Positions 16,119 through 24,189 of a stretch of DNA of 57,240 bases are shown here, piece by piece. Both the position numbers and the translations under genes were made by a program. The DNA is from Oscillospiraceae bacterium. Its GTDB lineage: Bacteria > Bacillota > Clostridia > Oscillospirales > Acutalibacteraceae. Position 1 is the first letter of the stretch; each line of letters begins with the position of its first letter. The stretch lies in contig SVOK01000010.1 of the NCBI GenBank assembly GCA_015066445.1, positions 1-57,240 of the forward strand, read 5' to 3'. The notes beneath the pieces were generated by a model. The model was not told the DNA's origin. It did not search any database and worked only from the letters and a program-made list of their open reading frames with translations.

Positions 16119-17597
16119 ATGGATTATAATGCGCTTAAAAGCGGAACGGATATAAGAGGCGTTGCAAGCCCACTTGGCGGTAAAGAGGTAAATCTTACCG
16201 ATGAAGCAGTTTATGATATATCTGCCGCTTTTGTTGTATGGTATGTAAATAAATATCAAAAAAGCCCTTCGGAGCTTATTTTTGCAGTAGGTCACGATTC
16301 CAGAATCACAGGCGAGAATATTGCTGAGAGGGTAAAGCAGGCATTCATAAATGCAGGCGTTACTGTGCTTGACTGCGGTCTTAGCTCTACTCCTGCTATG
16401 TTTATGACTACTGTTGACCTTAAAACCGATGCTTCGGTAGAAATAACTGCGAGCCATCACCCTTTTGACCGCAACGGTCTTAAGTTTTTCACACCTGAGG
16501 GTGGGCTTGATAGCTCCGATTTAACAGAGATAGTAGACCTTGCCAATAACGGTGAGGAAATTATCTGCAACTGTGCAGGCGTTGTAGTTGAGGTTAACTA
16601 TATGTCGGTCTATGCGGCAAGACTTCGCCGTATGATTTGTGAGGCAGTTGGAAAAACCGAAACCGAGAAACCTCTTGAAGGTTATAAAATAGTAGTAGAT
16701 GCAGGTAACGGCGTGGGCGGATTTTATGCTCATGAGGTTTTGGAAAAGCTGGGAGCGGATATTAAGGGTAGCCGCTTTTTAGAGCCTGACGGTATGTTCC
16801 CGAATCATATACCCAACCCTGAGAATAAAGAGGCTATGGAAAGCATCTGCGCCGCTGTGCGTGAGTCGGGGGCAGACTTAGGTCTTATATTTGATACCGA
16901 TGTTGACAGAGCAGGCTGTGTTGGCTCTGACGGTGAAGAAATAAACCGCAATCGCCTTATAGCTTTGTCGGCTTACATAGCTGCAGGTGGCAGGAAGGGA
17001 GCTGTAATAGTTACAGATTCTGTCACGAGCGATGGCCTTAAAGAATTTATCGAAAAGGAATTAGGCGGTGTGCATTATCGCTACCGCAGAGGCTATAAAA
17101 ATGTTATAAACAAGGCTATTGAGCTTACAAACGAGGGTAAGGACTGCCCGTTGGCTATTGAAACCTCGGGCCACGCCGCTTTAAAGGAAAATTACTTCCT
17201 TGATGACGGTGCATATCTTGTAACAAAGATAGTTATCGAATTGGCTAAGGGAACAGACATAAACACCCTCTTAAAGCCTCTTAAGATGCCTGTAGAGGAA
17301 AAGGAAATACGCTTTAACATAAAGGCAGAGGATTTTAAAACTTACGGGCTTAATGTCATAAAGGAGCTTGAAGAATACGCTTCAAAGGTTGAAGGCTATA
17401 AAATTGCTGACGATAACCGTGAAGGTATAAGAGTATCCACCGAAAATGGTTGGTTTTTGCTCAGGCTCAGTGTTCACGATCCTGTTATGCCAATGAATTT
17501 TGAAAGCAACATAGCAGGCGGAATTGAAAAAGATATTGATGCTTTGCGAGAATTCTTCTCAAAATTCAGCGAGCTTGATATTTCAGCACTTAATTAA
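16119..17597 (+). CDS. Phosphohexomutase (phosphomannomutase/phosphoglucomutase family)
   Basis: This 492-residue alpha-D-phosphohexomutase moves phosphate between C1 and C6 of hexose phosphates. The metal loop FDTDVDRAG (about 266-274) and sugar-binding ETSGHAAL (about 348-355) are typical. The phosphoserine loop reads TASHHPFDRNG rather than the usual TASHNP, a visible change beside the catalytic serine. RBS AAAGGAG at 16104-16110 supports the start. manA elsewhere in the window (41901) could supply mannose-6-P, giving a route to GDP-mannose-type precursors. Confidence 0.9.
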   Translation: MDYNALKSGTDIRGVASPLGGKEVNLTDEAVYDISAAFVVWYVNKYQKSPSELIFAVGHDSRITGENIAERVKQAFINAGVTVLDCGLSSTPAMFMTTVDLKTDASVEITASHHPFDRNGLKFFTPEGGLDSSDLTEIVDLANNGEEIICNCAGVVVEVNYMSVYAARLRRMICEAVGKTETEKPLEGYKIVVDAGNGVGGFYAHEVLEKLGADIKGSRFLEPDGMFPNHIPNPENKEAMESICAAVRESGADLGLIFDTDVDRAGCVGSDGEEINRNRLIALSAYIAAGGRKGAVIVTDSVTSDGLKEFIEKELGGVHYRYRRGYKNVINKAIELTNEGKDCPLAIETSGHAALKENYFLDDGAYLVTKIVIELAKGTDINTLLKPLKMPVEEKEIRFNIKAEDFKTYGLNVIKELEEYASKVEGYKIADDNREGIRVSTENGWFLLRLSVHDPVMPMNFESNIAGGIEKDIDALREFFSKFSELDISALN

Positions 17598-17603
17598 TTG
17601 TTT

Positions 17604-17629
17604 GGGCGACCTTTAAGGTCGCCCTTTTT
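17604..17629 (+). terminator. Intrinsic terminator after the phosphohexomutase
   Basis: GGGCGACCTT (17604-17613) pairs with AAGGTCGCCC (17615-17624), followed by five T. Confidence 0.92.
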
Positions 17630-17768
17630 AGTTCGCCGTTAATTAGAGACTATATAAAGCTTTTGCCGACATTAAGTTTGCGGTTAGTTTGCCGCGGTAT
17701 GAGCGCGCAAAGCTGATTTAATATTTGTGGGGAATGGATTAATTTTTCTGTTTAATATATATTACAAT

Positions 17769-18596
17769 TTATTCTTCTTCGCAATTATTGCAGCCGCATC
17801 CACAGCCTGAAATATCACAAGGACGGGGTGGGAAGAAATCGTCTGTTGGGAATTTGATTTTTTTGAATGCATCGCAGGGCTGGTCATTTGCGGAGTCGGT
17901 GCAGGCTTTTTCAGGAATGCAGAAATCGTATACAGGTATGAGCATCTGTACATTGCGGATAAGCTGAATAATAGTAAATAATCCTAATGTAACAAAAACG
18001 GTGGGCTCGCCGCACTGCAGGTCGGTTGCAACGTGACCGCCTATGCAGTTGCAAACACATTCGGGTATGCAGCAAACATTTTCGTAGCAGTCACGAAGCT
18101 CGCCTATTCTTGCGGATAGGGGAACAGGGTCAACCGCCTGAACAACACATTTGGGACAATTGTTTGATCTGCTTGTTGTGTTGTGGTTTGAGCACTCCTC
18201 GCTGACAGTGCTCGAAAATACCTTAACATTGCCTTCACTTCCGTAAAGAATAACTCGCTTGCTGTAGGTGGTGATACCGTTTATGCAGGTGGCTCGGTTT
18301 TTGGGTGAGGTGAAAAGGTCAAAGCCCAAAAGGAAAAAGAATGTGAGGTCACAAGAGAAGAAACCCTTGTTGAAATTCACGGGCTGAACATCAATAAAAA
18401 CATTAAGTACCTCTGCCGAACGCAGTCTCACGCTTACAGCGTCTTTTACAAGCGCCTGATCCTCAGGTAAAAAGAAGCAACGTAAATCTTCGAGGCAGTC
18501 CCTATCACAGCAAGAGTCATAGACCCTGCCTGCGTCAATGCATACCGCTTCCTTAAAGCTGGCATCGGTAGGACAGCCGTTTCTTAAATCTGCCAT
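17769..18596 (-). CDS. Cysteine-rich conserved protein of unknown function (possibly spore-associated)
   Basis: The protein has 275 residues from the ATG at 18596, chosen because CAGGAGG lies directly upstream; the longer frame has no ribosome binding site. It holds about 26 cysteines, clustered at the N-terminus (VYDSCCDRDCLEDLRC), in the middle (CYENVCCIPECVCNC) and at the very end (CGCGCNNCEEE). No signal peptide or membrane segment is evident. Similar Cys-rich proteins are recalled from spore-forming Clostridia without known function. The extreme Cys content suggests disulphide cross-linking, as in spore coats, or metal binding; this is inference. Confidence 0.75.
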   Translation of the reverse strand: MADLRNGCPTDASFKEAVCIDAGRVYDSCCDRDCLEDLRCFFLPEDQALVKDAVSVRLRSAEVLNVFIDVQPVNFNKGFFSCDLTFFFLLGFDLFTSPKNRATCINGITTYSKRVILYGSEGNVKVFSSTVSEECSNHNTTSRSNNCPKCVVQAVDPVPLSARIGELRDCYENVCCIPECVCNCIGGHVATDLQCGEPTVFVTLGLFTIIQLIRNVQMLIPVYDFCIPEKACTDSANDQPCDAFKKIKFPTDDFFPPRPCDISGCGCGCNNCEEE

Positions 18597-18701
18597 AAAA
18601 AATCCTCCTGTTGTAAAAAATGTATTGAAATTAAAATCGAAGCTAAACTTCAATAACATAATATGTTTTGCGGCAGATTTAGTGCAGGAATTTAAAAATA
18701 A

Positions 18702-18749
18702 ATGAAAAAAGCATCCGATTATGGCATTTTTGCTAATCGGATGCTTTTA
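18702..18749 (-). terminator. Intrinsic terminator downstream of greA
   Basis: AAAAGCATCCGATTA (18707-18721) and TAATCGGATGCTTTT (18734-18748) make a 15-bp perfect stem followed, on the minus strand, by T residues. Confidence 0.9.
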
Positions 18750-18755
18750 ATAATT

Positions 18756-19259
18756 TTAAAATTTTCTTATTTCAAGCGAGTCATCGTCCTCGCCTTTTTC
18801 GATTTTGCGGATTACTACATAGTAGCTGTAGCTGTCGTCTATTTTGACACAGACTCTGTCTCCCACGCTTTTGCCCATAAGAGCGCTGCCTAAAGGGGAT
18901 TCTTTACTGATGATTTTTTGGAAAGGGTCACGCCTCAAAGAGGTCACTATCCTTACCTGTTCCTCGCAGTCGTCCTCTTCAATATAATAGGTAATGGTAT
19001 CAAAAAGTCCCACCTTACCGCTGTCGCTTTCAGTATCAATAATGACCGCTGTTTTTATCATATTGCGAAGATAACGTATTCGGCTTTCGTTTTTTCCTCG
19101 TTCCCGCTTTGCGGCGTGGTATTCGGCATTCTCAGAAAGGTCACCGAAGCTTCGTGTTAGCTTGACCTCCTCAAGTATCTCGGGGCGCACCTTTGTGATT
19201 CGGTATTCAAGCTCCTCTTTCATTTTCTTTATATCAATCTCGGTCAATTCATCGTACAT
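18756..19259 (-). CDS. greA: Transcription elongation factor GreA family
   Basis: The protein has 167 residues from the ATG at 19259; an upstream extension has no recognisable ribosome binding site. The N-terminal coiled coil contains RSFGDLSENAEYHAAKRER, whose acidic tip enters the RNA polymerase secondary channel to stimulate transcript cleavage. The C-terminal domain has the GSALMGKSVGDRV turn. A normal GreA ends soon after this; here an acidic Asp/Glu-rich tail follows. Single gene with its own terminator. Confidence 0.9.
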   Translation of the reverse strand: MYDELTEIDIKKMKEELEYRITKVRPEILEEVKLTRSFGDLSENAEYHAAKRERGKNESRIRYLRNMIKTAVIIDTESDSGKVGLFDTITYYIEEDDCEEQVRIVTSLRRDPFQKIISKESPLGSALMGKSVGDRVCVKIDDSYSYYVVIRKIEKGEDDDSLEIRKF

Positions 19260-19346
19260 TATATTCACCGCCAAACTTAAAAGAATTATAGCCATAGAAA
19301 CCATTTTATAAATTATACCATGGTAAAATTAAAAGCACAACAAAAT

Positions 19347-19955
19347 TTATTCTTCATTAGGTTGTTGACCGTCGTGCGCGAGCCATTTACATTCGGTCAG
19401 TTCCATATAGGTAAAGGTGGCTTTGAATGAGGAATTTTCAGGACTGCAAGCGTAAATACCAAACTGAATTGTATCTTTCACATTAAACATATGGCAGATA
19501 CGCATTTGTTTAAAGTTAATACCGTCGGTTGAGTTTTCAATGCAAAAATCATCATCTCTGCGGCTAAGGCGAAACCATATGGTTTTTATAGTAGCATCAA
19601 TATCTACAGATGCCCAGTCGGAGTATCCGTTATTGGTTATAACACTTCCAAGACGCTGAATGTGCTCGTTCTCATATTCTACAGATGCCTTGAGCCAGTT
19701 TTCACTGTCAAGATACATAACAATTCCGCTTTGGTCGTACCTTATTTTAGTATCAAACTCTGTTTTAACAACAAAGGAAAAATATTTTCTGTCGGTTTCC
19801 AATTGAAAAACAGGTGCATTATCATTTCTAAAATGATAGTAAGTTCTTTGCCACAAATCGGTAAAAGACTCGGTTATTATTTCGATTTTTTGGTCTGTTA
19901 CGGTATATTCTTTTGGGGCTCTTGTCCATTTCATAGCTTTGGTATCAATTTTCAT
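19347..19955 (-). CDS. DUF1349 domain protein
   Basis: This 202-residue protein has the beta-rich concanavalin-like DUF1349 layout: WQRTYYHFRNDNAP near the start, QSGIVMYLDSENWLKASVEYE mid-protein, and GIYACSPENSSFKATFTYMEL near the end. There is no signal peptide, so it should be cytosolic. Members are often found near carbohydrate-active enzymes and may bind sugars. It is followed by 36 bp and then the alpha/beta hydrolase on the same strand upstream, so the two are probably one operon. Confidence 0.85.
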   Translation of the reverse strand: MKIDTKAMKWTRAPKEYTVTDQKIEIITESFTDLWQRTYYHFRNDNAPVFQLETDRKYFSFVVKTEFDTKIRYDQSGIVMYLDSENWLKASVEYENEHIQRLGSVITNNGYSDWASVDIDATIKTIWFRLSRRDDDFCIENSTDGINFKQMRICHMFNVKDTIQFGIYACSPENSSFKATFTYMELTECKWLAHDGQQPNEE

Positions 19956-19991
19956 AGTTTTTTCTCCATATTAATATAAAAATTTGAGTTG

Positions 19992-20915
19992 TTATTTATC
20001 AAACTGTTTTATCCAGAAAAATGCTTCTTCAACCGCAGGAGTTATTTTTAATTCGGTTCCATTAAAAATAATATTTCCGCAAGGTTTTTCAATATATTCG
20101 CCTGCCAATTGAGGCTCGTGACCACCGTGTGGGAAGGTTCTGAGATAGGCCTCGCCATTGTTTGCAATAATTTTGTCTACAAACTTTCGGGTAATAATTA
20201 CGGATACCACCGCATCATCTTCGCAATGCCAGAACTTCACAGGAACGGGATAACTATTAACCTTTGGGTTTTTCATAGGATTAAAGCCCATTACTTTTTC
20301 TTCATCGTATATATATTTTCCGTTTTCGTCCATATCAAGTCCGTAAATTTTCCCGAGTGCTGTTTTTGGAAGACCGCCGCTCCAAGGGTGAAGAAAAATC
20401 TCGTTGTAAGTGTCAAGCACGGGGCAAAATGCGCTGTGAGCAATTACAGGAATCTGTCCGCAAAGTACCAAATTAGTGCTGCTGATTCCGCCCATAGAAC
20501 CTCCGTGTACAAATACTTCACGGTATAGGTTGAAGTTTTCGATACAATAAGTATATGCTTTGATATAGCTTTTGATAGCTAAAGGACTTCCAATATTATT
20601 GCGTATGTCAATTCCGTTTTTCTCGGCATATTCCAATGGCAGACCATTAACGTCCATAACGGCGTATCCGTTTGCCACGAGATACTGTGTGAGAGTTTGG
20701 TGTTCTACTTGCGAATCGTCGGTTGTAACAGTTCCGCCCGCACCATGGCAATTGATTACTAAGCGTGTTGGCGTGCCGATGGGGGTATAATTATCAGGCA
20801 AAATAATGAATCCATTGTCTTTATAAATTTCTTCTGATAGGTGTGTTTTGCCTGGAATATCTACTGTCGAGGATAAATCACAATCAATAAAAATCGAAAA
20901 ACGATGTGTCTGCAT
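19992..20915 (-). CDS. Alpha/beta hydrolase (esterase/acetyl-esterase-like)
   Basis: The protein has about 307 residues from the ATG at 20915, chosen because GAGGTGAC lies five bases upstream. The nucleophile elbow is GGSMGG (Ser about residue 145), the acid is probably in HCEDDAVVS and the histidine in FPHGGHEPQ, completing a Ser-Asp-His triad. An oxyanion-type HGAGG lies earlier (VINCHGAGGTV). There is no signal peptide. Next to the DUF1349 gene, it may act on esterified sugars taken into the cell; substrate unknown. Confidence 0.82.
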   Translation of the reverse strand: MQTHRFSIFIDCDLSSTVDIPGKTHLSEEIYKDNGFIILPDNYTPIGTPTRLVINCHGAGGTVTTDDSQVEHQTLTQYLVANGYAVMDVNGLPLEYAEKNGIDIRNNIGSPLAIKSYIKAYTYCIENFNLYREVFVHGGSMGGISSTNLVLCGQIPVIAHSAFCPVLDTYNEIFLHPWSGGLPKTALGKIYGLDMDENGKYIYDEEKVMGFNPMKNPKVNSYPVPVKFWHCEDDAVVSVIITRKFVDKIIANNGEAYLRTFPHGGHEPQLAGEYIEKPCGNIIFNGTELKITPAVEEAFFWIKQFDK

Positions 20916-21022
20916 ATCTGTCACCTCGACTGAATTATAATCATAAGTTGGAATTTGCATTAAATGCAAATTGTATGTGTTTCACCAACCATTAATATAA
21001 TGATTATAATGGAATAGGTTAG

Positions 21023-21188
21023 GCGAAACGATTCTGTTTCGCTACAAAATCTTTGATTTTGCGACAAATTTTATATAAAATTTGTCCTTTTCCATTGAAA
21101 TGAGTGCCCAGCAAAATTAAATGTTATGATTTAATTTTGCCGAAGCCACTCTAAAAGTGGCTTGCCGAAACGCTTTTTAAGCGTTTCG
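21023..21188. repeat. Array of six consecutive hairpins
   Basis: The gap upstream of the hydrolase contains six perfect inverted repeats in a row: 21023-21042, 21045-21061, 21063-21086 (a 24-nt full palindrome), 21111-21140, 21143-21163 and 21166-21188. Arms are 7-12 bp and loops 0-8 nt. The first and last share the sequence CGAAAC and its inverse. There is no coding potential. It could be a fold-prone RNA, a composite of insertion remnants, or a DNA-level structure. Confidence 0.7.
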
Positions 21189-21282
21189 ACTAACTACAAT
21201 CATTATAGCATTGTATCTCAGGAATTACAATATAGTTTCGATGGACCGTAGGTTTTTATATACCGTCACTGCTCACTAAACA

Positions 21283-21313
21283 AAAAAGACTTGCATTTGC
21301 AAGTCTTTTTGTC
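21283..21313 (-). terminator. Intrinsic terminator (distal) of the tRNA operon
   Basis: AAAAAGACTTGC (21283-21294) pairs with GCAAGTCTTTTT (21299-21310). On the minus strand it follows the truncated tRNA-Tyr end at 21314-21331. Confidence 0.85.
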
Positions 21314-21331
21314 TGGTGGGAGAGGACGGAT
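21314..21331 (-). repeat. Orphan copy of the tRNA-Tyr 3' end
   Basis: These 18 bp are identical to the last 18 bp of the tRNA-Tyr gene including CCA (21515-21532), placed 201 bp downstream of it and directly before a terminator. Likely an attachment-site scar or the remnant of a duplicated tRNA. Confidence 0.7.
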
Positions 21332-21480
21332 ACTCTGCGCTATTTGATTTTTTGACTGCTCCGAGCAGTTGCAAAAAATCTGCATTACTCGAGAATTCGC
21401 AGTCAAAAAGCCTATCGCGGCTTTTTGACTGCTTCGACGAACCATATGATTCTCCTGTACTGCCATCTCATAAAATTAAA

Positions 21481-21513
21481 AAGGTATCAACCTTACGGTG
21501 ATACCTTCTTAAT
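21481..21513 (-). terminator. Intrinsic terminator (proximal) of tRNA-Tyr
   Basis: AAGGTATCA (21481-21489) pairs with TGATACCTT (21499-21507), directly downstream of the tRNA on the minus strand, with T residues after it. Confidence 0.75.
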
Positions 21514-21514
21514 T

Positions 21515-21599
21515 TGGTGGGAGAGGACGGATTCGAACCATCGAAGCGAAGCGCAACAGATTTACAGTCTGCCCCCTTTGGCCACTCGGGAACTCTCCC
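21515..21599 (-). tRNA. tRNA-Tyr (anticodon GUA)
   Basis: An 85-nt class II tRNA with long variable arm and encoded CCA. The acceptor stem GGGAGAG pairs with CTCTCCC, the anticodon loop reads CTGTAAA with anticodon GTA, and the T-arm contains GGTTCGAATCC. It lies in the same direction as and about 170 bp downstream of tRNA-Thr. Confidence 0.96.
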
Positions 21600-21609
21600 A
21601 TATTTAATT

Positions 21610-21634
21610 TATAAGCTAGAGCTGGTGGACGGAC
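21610..21634 (-). repeat. Orphan copy of the tRNA-Thr 3' end with flank
   Basis: These 25 bp match 21764-21788, the 3' end of tRNA-Thr plus its downstream flank, at 24 of 25 positions, 154 bp apart. It mirrors the tRNA-Tyr echo at 21314. Confidence 0.7.
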
Positions 21635-21770
21635 GCAGCCTTTTTTCAAAAGTCTGCCGTGCTTGCGGCATAGCCGCTACGCACTTCGCAACTAAAAATA
21701 TCACACTGTGATATTTTCTTAACGTTGCTCGCCCTCTCAGGCTTCGAGTCCGATTAAGACTCATATAAGC

Positions 21771-21846
21771 TGGAGCTGGTGGACGGACTCGAACCCCCGA
21801 CCTGCTGATTACAAATCAGCTGCTCTACCAACTGAGCTACACCAGC
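21771..21846 (-). tRNA. tRNA-Thr (anticodon UGU)
   Basis: A 76-nt cloverleaf with encoded CCA. The acceptor GCTGGTG pairs with CACCAGC, the D-arm starts TAGCTCAGTTGG, the anticodon loop TTTGTAA carries TGT, and the T-arm has GGTTCGAGTCC. It is the first gene of a tRNA-Thr/tRNA-Tyr unit. Confidence 0.96.
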
Positions 21847-21866
21847 ATTTTTTCAAGTGCCTAAAT

Positions 21867-21895
21867 AATATATCACAGCTTAAAGCCAATGTCAA
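21867..21895 (-). promoter_or_regulatory. Promoter of the tRNA-Thr/tRNA-Tyr operon
   Basis: On the minus strand, TTGACA (21890-21895), 17-bp spacer and TATATT (21867-21872), 20 bp before tRNA-Thr. The rest of the gap to spoIID holds one hairpin (CTGTTTT with AAAACAG, about 21949-21974) and nothing else recognisable. Confidence 0.8.
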
Positions 21896-22014
21896 GAATT
21901 TTTTTTAAAATTATTTTAATATTTTATTTTATTAGTGCATTTAGACTGTTTTGCGCATTTGCGTAAAACAGAGAAGCACCTGCTATGCGAGTATAAAATA
22001 CAAAAAGGTTATGA

Positions 22015-22974
22015 TTATTTTATTATTTTACAACCTATATAGTAATGTGAGAGTATTTCTTCAAAGCTGCTTCCTTGCTTTGCCATATAATTAGCACCGT
22101 TTTGGCTCATACCAACGCCGTGACCTGCACCGTAAACGGTGAAAGTGAAGCTGTTATCCTGATATTTTATTTCAAAATTTGCAGAGCGCAGGTCTAAAAG
22201 CTTCTGGATTTTAAAGCCTGTGAGCTTTTTTGAACATACCGTAAGCTCGGACACAGTGCCTGAATCGGTGCGTGCTATTTTACCAAAGTAATTCTGTGGC
22301 TCGCCCTCAAAGGTTACTTCGGATTTAAGCCTTTCTTTAAGCTCGTCTACAGTGAATATAGCTTCCGAAATATAGCCGGAAGAAAGCTTATCGCCCTCGC
22401 TTACAACAGGCTTTAAGTATGCAAGCTCACTGCCCCACACATTTTTGCAATCCTCGGTTCTACCTGATGAAATTGCGTGGTAAGCAGCAGTTATAATCTC
22501 ACCGTTATAAGTTAAGACTAAGCCCTTTGTAGCCTCAACTGCTTTTTTGATTTTTGTTACATATTCTTCGGCATTATCGCCCCATTTTTCTCGGGCGGCA
22601 GCTTCGGTTATAAAGCTTTGGTCTGTGGTATGGTCGGCGGTTATATCATAATCCTTATCGCTGTTTTCAGCCCTGCGGCGGCAAGCGAATGTATATGCTG
22701 CAACCGCCTGTGCCTTTAATGCCTCCTCGTGATAAAGCGCCGGCATTTCTGCGGCCACAACACCAAATATATATTCCTCGCTTGGAAGCTCGATGATTTC
22801 TTCTCCAACTAATATTTTAAAGCTTTCAGCTTTTGTAATTTCGCTTTTTAACAAGGGTTCGTCCTTCACTACTGTAGAGGCGGCTACAGTCTTTTCGGCA
22901 GGTGAAATCACCGCCAATGGCAAAAGCAGCATTGCAATTGCTATAAAAAGCGTAAAGCTTAATATTTTTTTCAT
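22015..22974 (-). CDS. spoIID: Stage II sporulation protein D
   Basis: The protein has 319 residues from the ATG at 22974 (GAGGT seven bases upstream; the longer frame starts without a ribosome binding site). It has an N-terminal signal anchor (residues about 4-22), then the SpoIID/LytB domain with EYIFGVVAAEMPALYHEEALKAQAVAA split around the catalytic Glu, YHAISSGRTED, and the C-terminal GHGVGMSQNGA. SpoIID is a lytic transglycosylase that trims peptidoglycan during forespore engulfment with SpoIIP and SpoIIM. Supports an endospore former. Confidence 0.93.
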   Translation of the reverse strand: MKKILSFTLFIAIAMLLLPLAVISPAEKTVAASTVVKDEPLLKSEITKAESFKILVGEEIIELPSEEYIFGVVAAEMPALYHEEALKAQAVAAYTFACRRRAENSDKDYDITADHTTDQSFITEAAAREKWGDNAEEYVTKIKKAVEATKGLVLTYNGEIITAAYHAISSGRTEDCKNVWGSELAYLKPVVSEGDKLSSGYISEAIFTVDELKERLKSEVTFEGEPQNYFGKIARTDSGTVSELTVCSKKLTGFKIQKLLDLRSANFEIKYQDNSFTFTVYGAGHGVGMSQNGANYMAKQGSSFEEILSHYYIGCKIIK

Positions 22975-22994
22975 ATTTATTACCTCTTTTTCTG

Positions 22995-23023
22995 TTGACA
23001 TTTAAAATAAAGCATTATAAAAT
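22995..23023 (+). promoter_or_regulatory. Promoter of the 23077 membrane protein
   Basis: TTGACA (22995-23000), 17-bp spacer, TAAAAT (23018-23023); it overlaps the 5' end of the divergent spoIID region. Confidence 0.7.
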
Positions 23024-23076
23024 TGATAGTATATTATATGATTAATATTTCGCATAAATGTTTTGGAGTGTAAATA

Positions 23077-23943
23077 ATGAAATATAAAAAAATAATTTTT
23101 CTTTTTGCGGTATTTTTACCCGTAAGTATTGTGCTGAGACTTGTACAACTGAGCTTTACTGTGGATTATAAAACAGGTTTTTTTGTAAAACAGTTTGAAT
23201 CCAACGGAGAGGCTATGCTCTGGGTTGTGTTAGCTCTTTGCTTTGTACCTGCATTATTTGCTTTGACATCGCACCGCAACCCTGAAAAGCCTACAGAGCC
23301 TAATGTTTTTTTGAGCACAGCGTCTTTTTTAATGTCTACAGCTGTGTTATATGAGCTATTCTTTGAAAAGTTTTCCAATACTGTAATGAGTTGGCAGATA
23401 TTAGCAGTAAAGACAACAGGTATGCTTACAGCGGTATTTTTCGCTTTGTACGGTTTGGAGCGTTTTATAAGCTTTAAGCTGCCACGTATTTTTACCGCAA
23501 TACCAACGCTTTATTTCATTTTCAGAATAATTTGTGATTTTACTTCTATTTCGGCGTTAGCGCTTATATCCGAAAACCTTTTGGTTATGCTGGCATATTG
23601 CTCAGTTTTACTCTTTTTGCTCCAGTTTGCAAAGCTTTATAACGGTCTTGATACCGAATACAATTTCAGAAAGCTGTTGGCAACCGGTCTTGCGAGCATT
23701 GTGCTTTGTTTTACCCAAACAGTTCCGCATATCGTTTTGAAGCTTGTCACAGGATACAGCTTTATGCACACCTCTTTGGCTACCAATATTAATATATTTT
23801 TTGTAGGTATATTTATAGCAACATTTATTTTTTCACATTTTAGCTTTGCAAACGCTTGCCTTAACTCTGAACAAAGGGAAGAAAGGCGCATTTCAGCAAA
23901 GGAAAAAATTACAAAAATTTACAATAAATTCAAGCAAAAGTAG
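23077..23943 (+). CDS. Multi-pass membrane protein of unknown function
   Basis: This 288-residue protein has about seven or eight hydrophobic segments (near residues 5-25, 47-66, 80-97, 107-127, 135-152, 160-180, 197-220 and 230-252), ending in a basic, soluble tail rich in Lys, Arg and Glu. TTTGGAG lies upstream of the ATG. No family is recognised. It is divergent from spoIID and followed by rny with its own promoter, so it is a single-gene unit. Confidence 0.75.
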   Translation: MKYKKIIFLFAVFLPVSIVLRLVQLSFTVDYKTGFFVKQFESNGEAMLWVVLALCFVPALFALTSHRNPEKPTEPNVFLSTASFLMSTAVLYELFFEKFSNTVMSWQILAVKTTGMLTAVFFALYGLERFISFKLPRIFTAIPTLYFIFRIICDFTSISALALISENLLVMLAYCSVLLFLLQFAKLYNGLDTEYNFRKLLATGLASIVLCFTQTVPHIVLKLVTGYSFMHTSLATNINIFFVGIFIATFIFSHFSFANACLNSEQREERRISAKEKITKIYNKFKQK

Positions 23944-23952
23944 ATGTAATTC

Positions 23953-23981
23953 TTGACATATTCTATATATAGTGGTAAAAT
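23953..23981 (+). promoter_or_regulatory. Promoter of rny
   Basis: TTGACA (23953-23958), 17-bp spacer, TAAAAT (23976-23981). Predicted start about 23988, which leaves a leader of about 200 nt before the rny ATG. Confidence 0.8.
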
Positions 23982-24026
23982 TACTAAGATAAGTTTAGGT
24001 TTAAATGCTATATCTACTTATTAATT

Positions 24027-24153
24027 ATCGGTTTTTTGTCCTGAGTTGGCGCTGGGACTGAAAATCGGTTATATCCCAATATTGCGAAAACCTTTAATCT
24101 TACGCGGGAGGTAAATTCACGGCTCCCGTTGCCGTATATTTTATGTTTACGGC
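24027..24153 (+). promoter_or_regulatory. Structured 5' leader of rny, candidate cis-regulatory RNA
   Basis: Three successive stems lie between promoter and gene: a long imperfect hairpin at 24027-24069, CGGGAG (24105-24110) with CTCCCG (24123-24128), and GCCGTA (24131-24136) with TACGGC (24148-24153). No T-run follows, so it is not a terminator. It matches no riboswitch class I can recognise. Control by RNase Y cleavage of its own leader would be one explanation. Confidence 0.45.
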
Positions 24154-24189
24154 GAAAAATTCCGTGTTTAATATATTGGAGGTGCGATT

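Noticed and set aside
17630-17768. A gene or regulatory element between the phosphohexomutase terminator and the Cys-rich gene
   Set aside because: Only a loose inverted pair (AGCTTTTGC with GCGCAAAGCT) is visible; no frame, promoter or known motif could be supported.
21266-21466. A 66-residue open frame across the tRNA-Tyr downstream region
   Set aside because: It spans a terminator, the tRNA 3'-end echo and palindromic spacer, has no ribosome binding site, and ends are set by non-coding features. Treated as chance.
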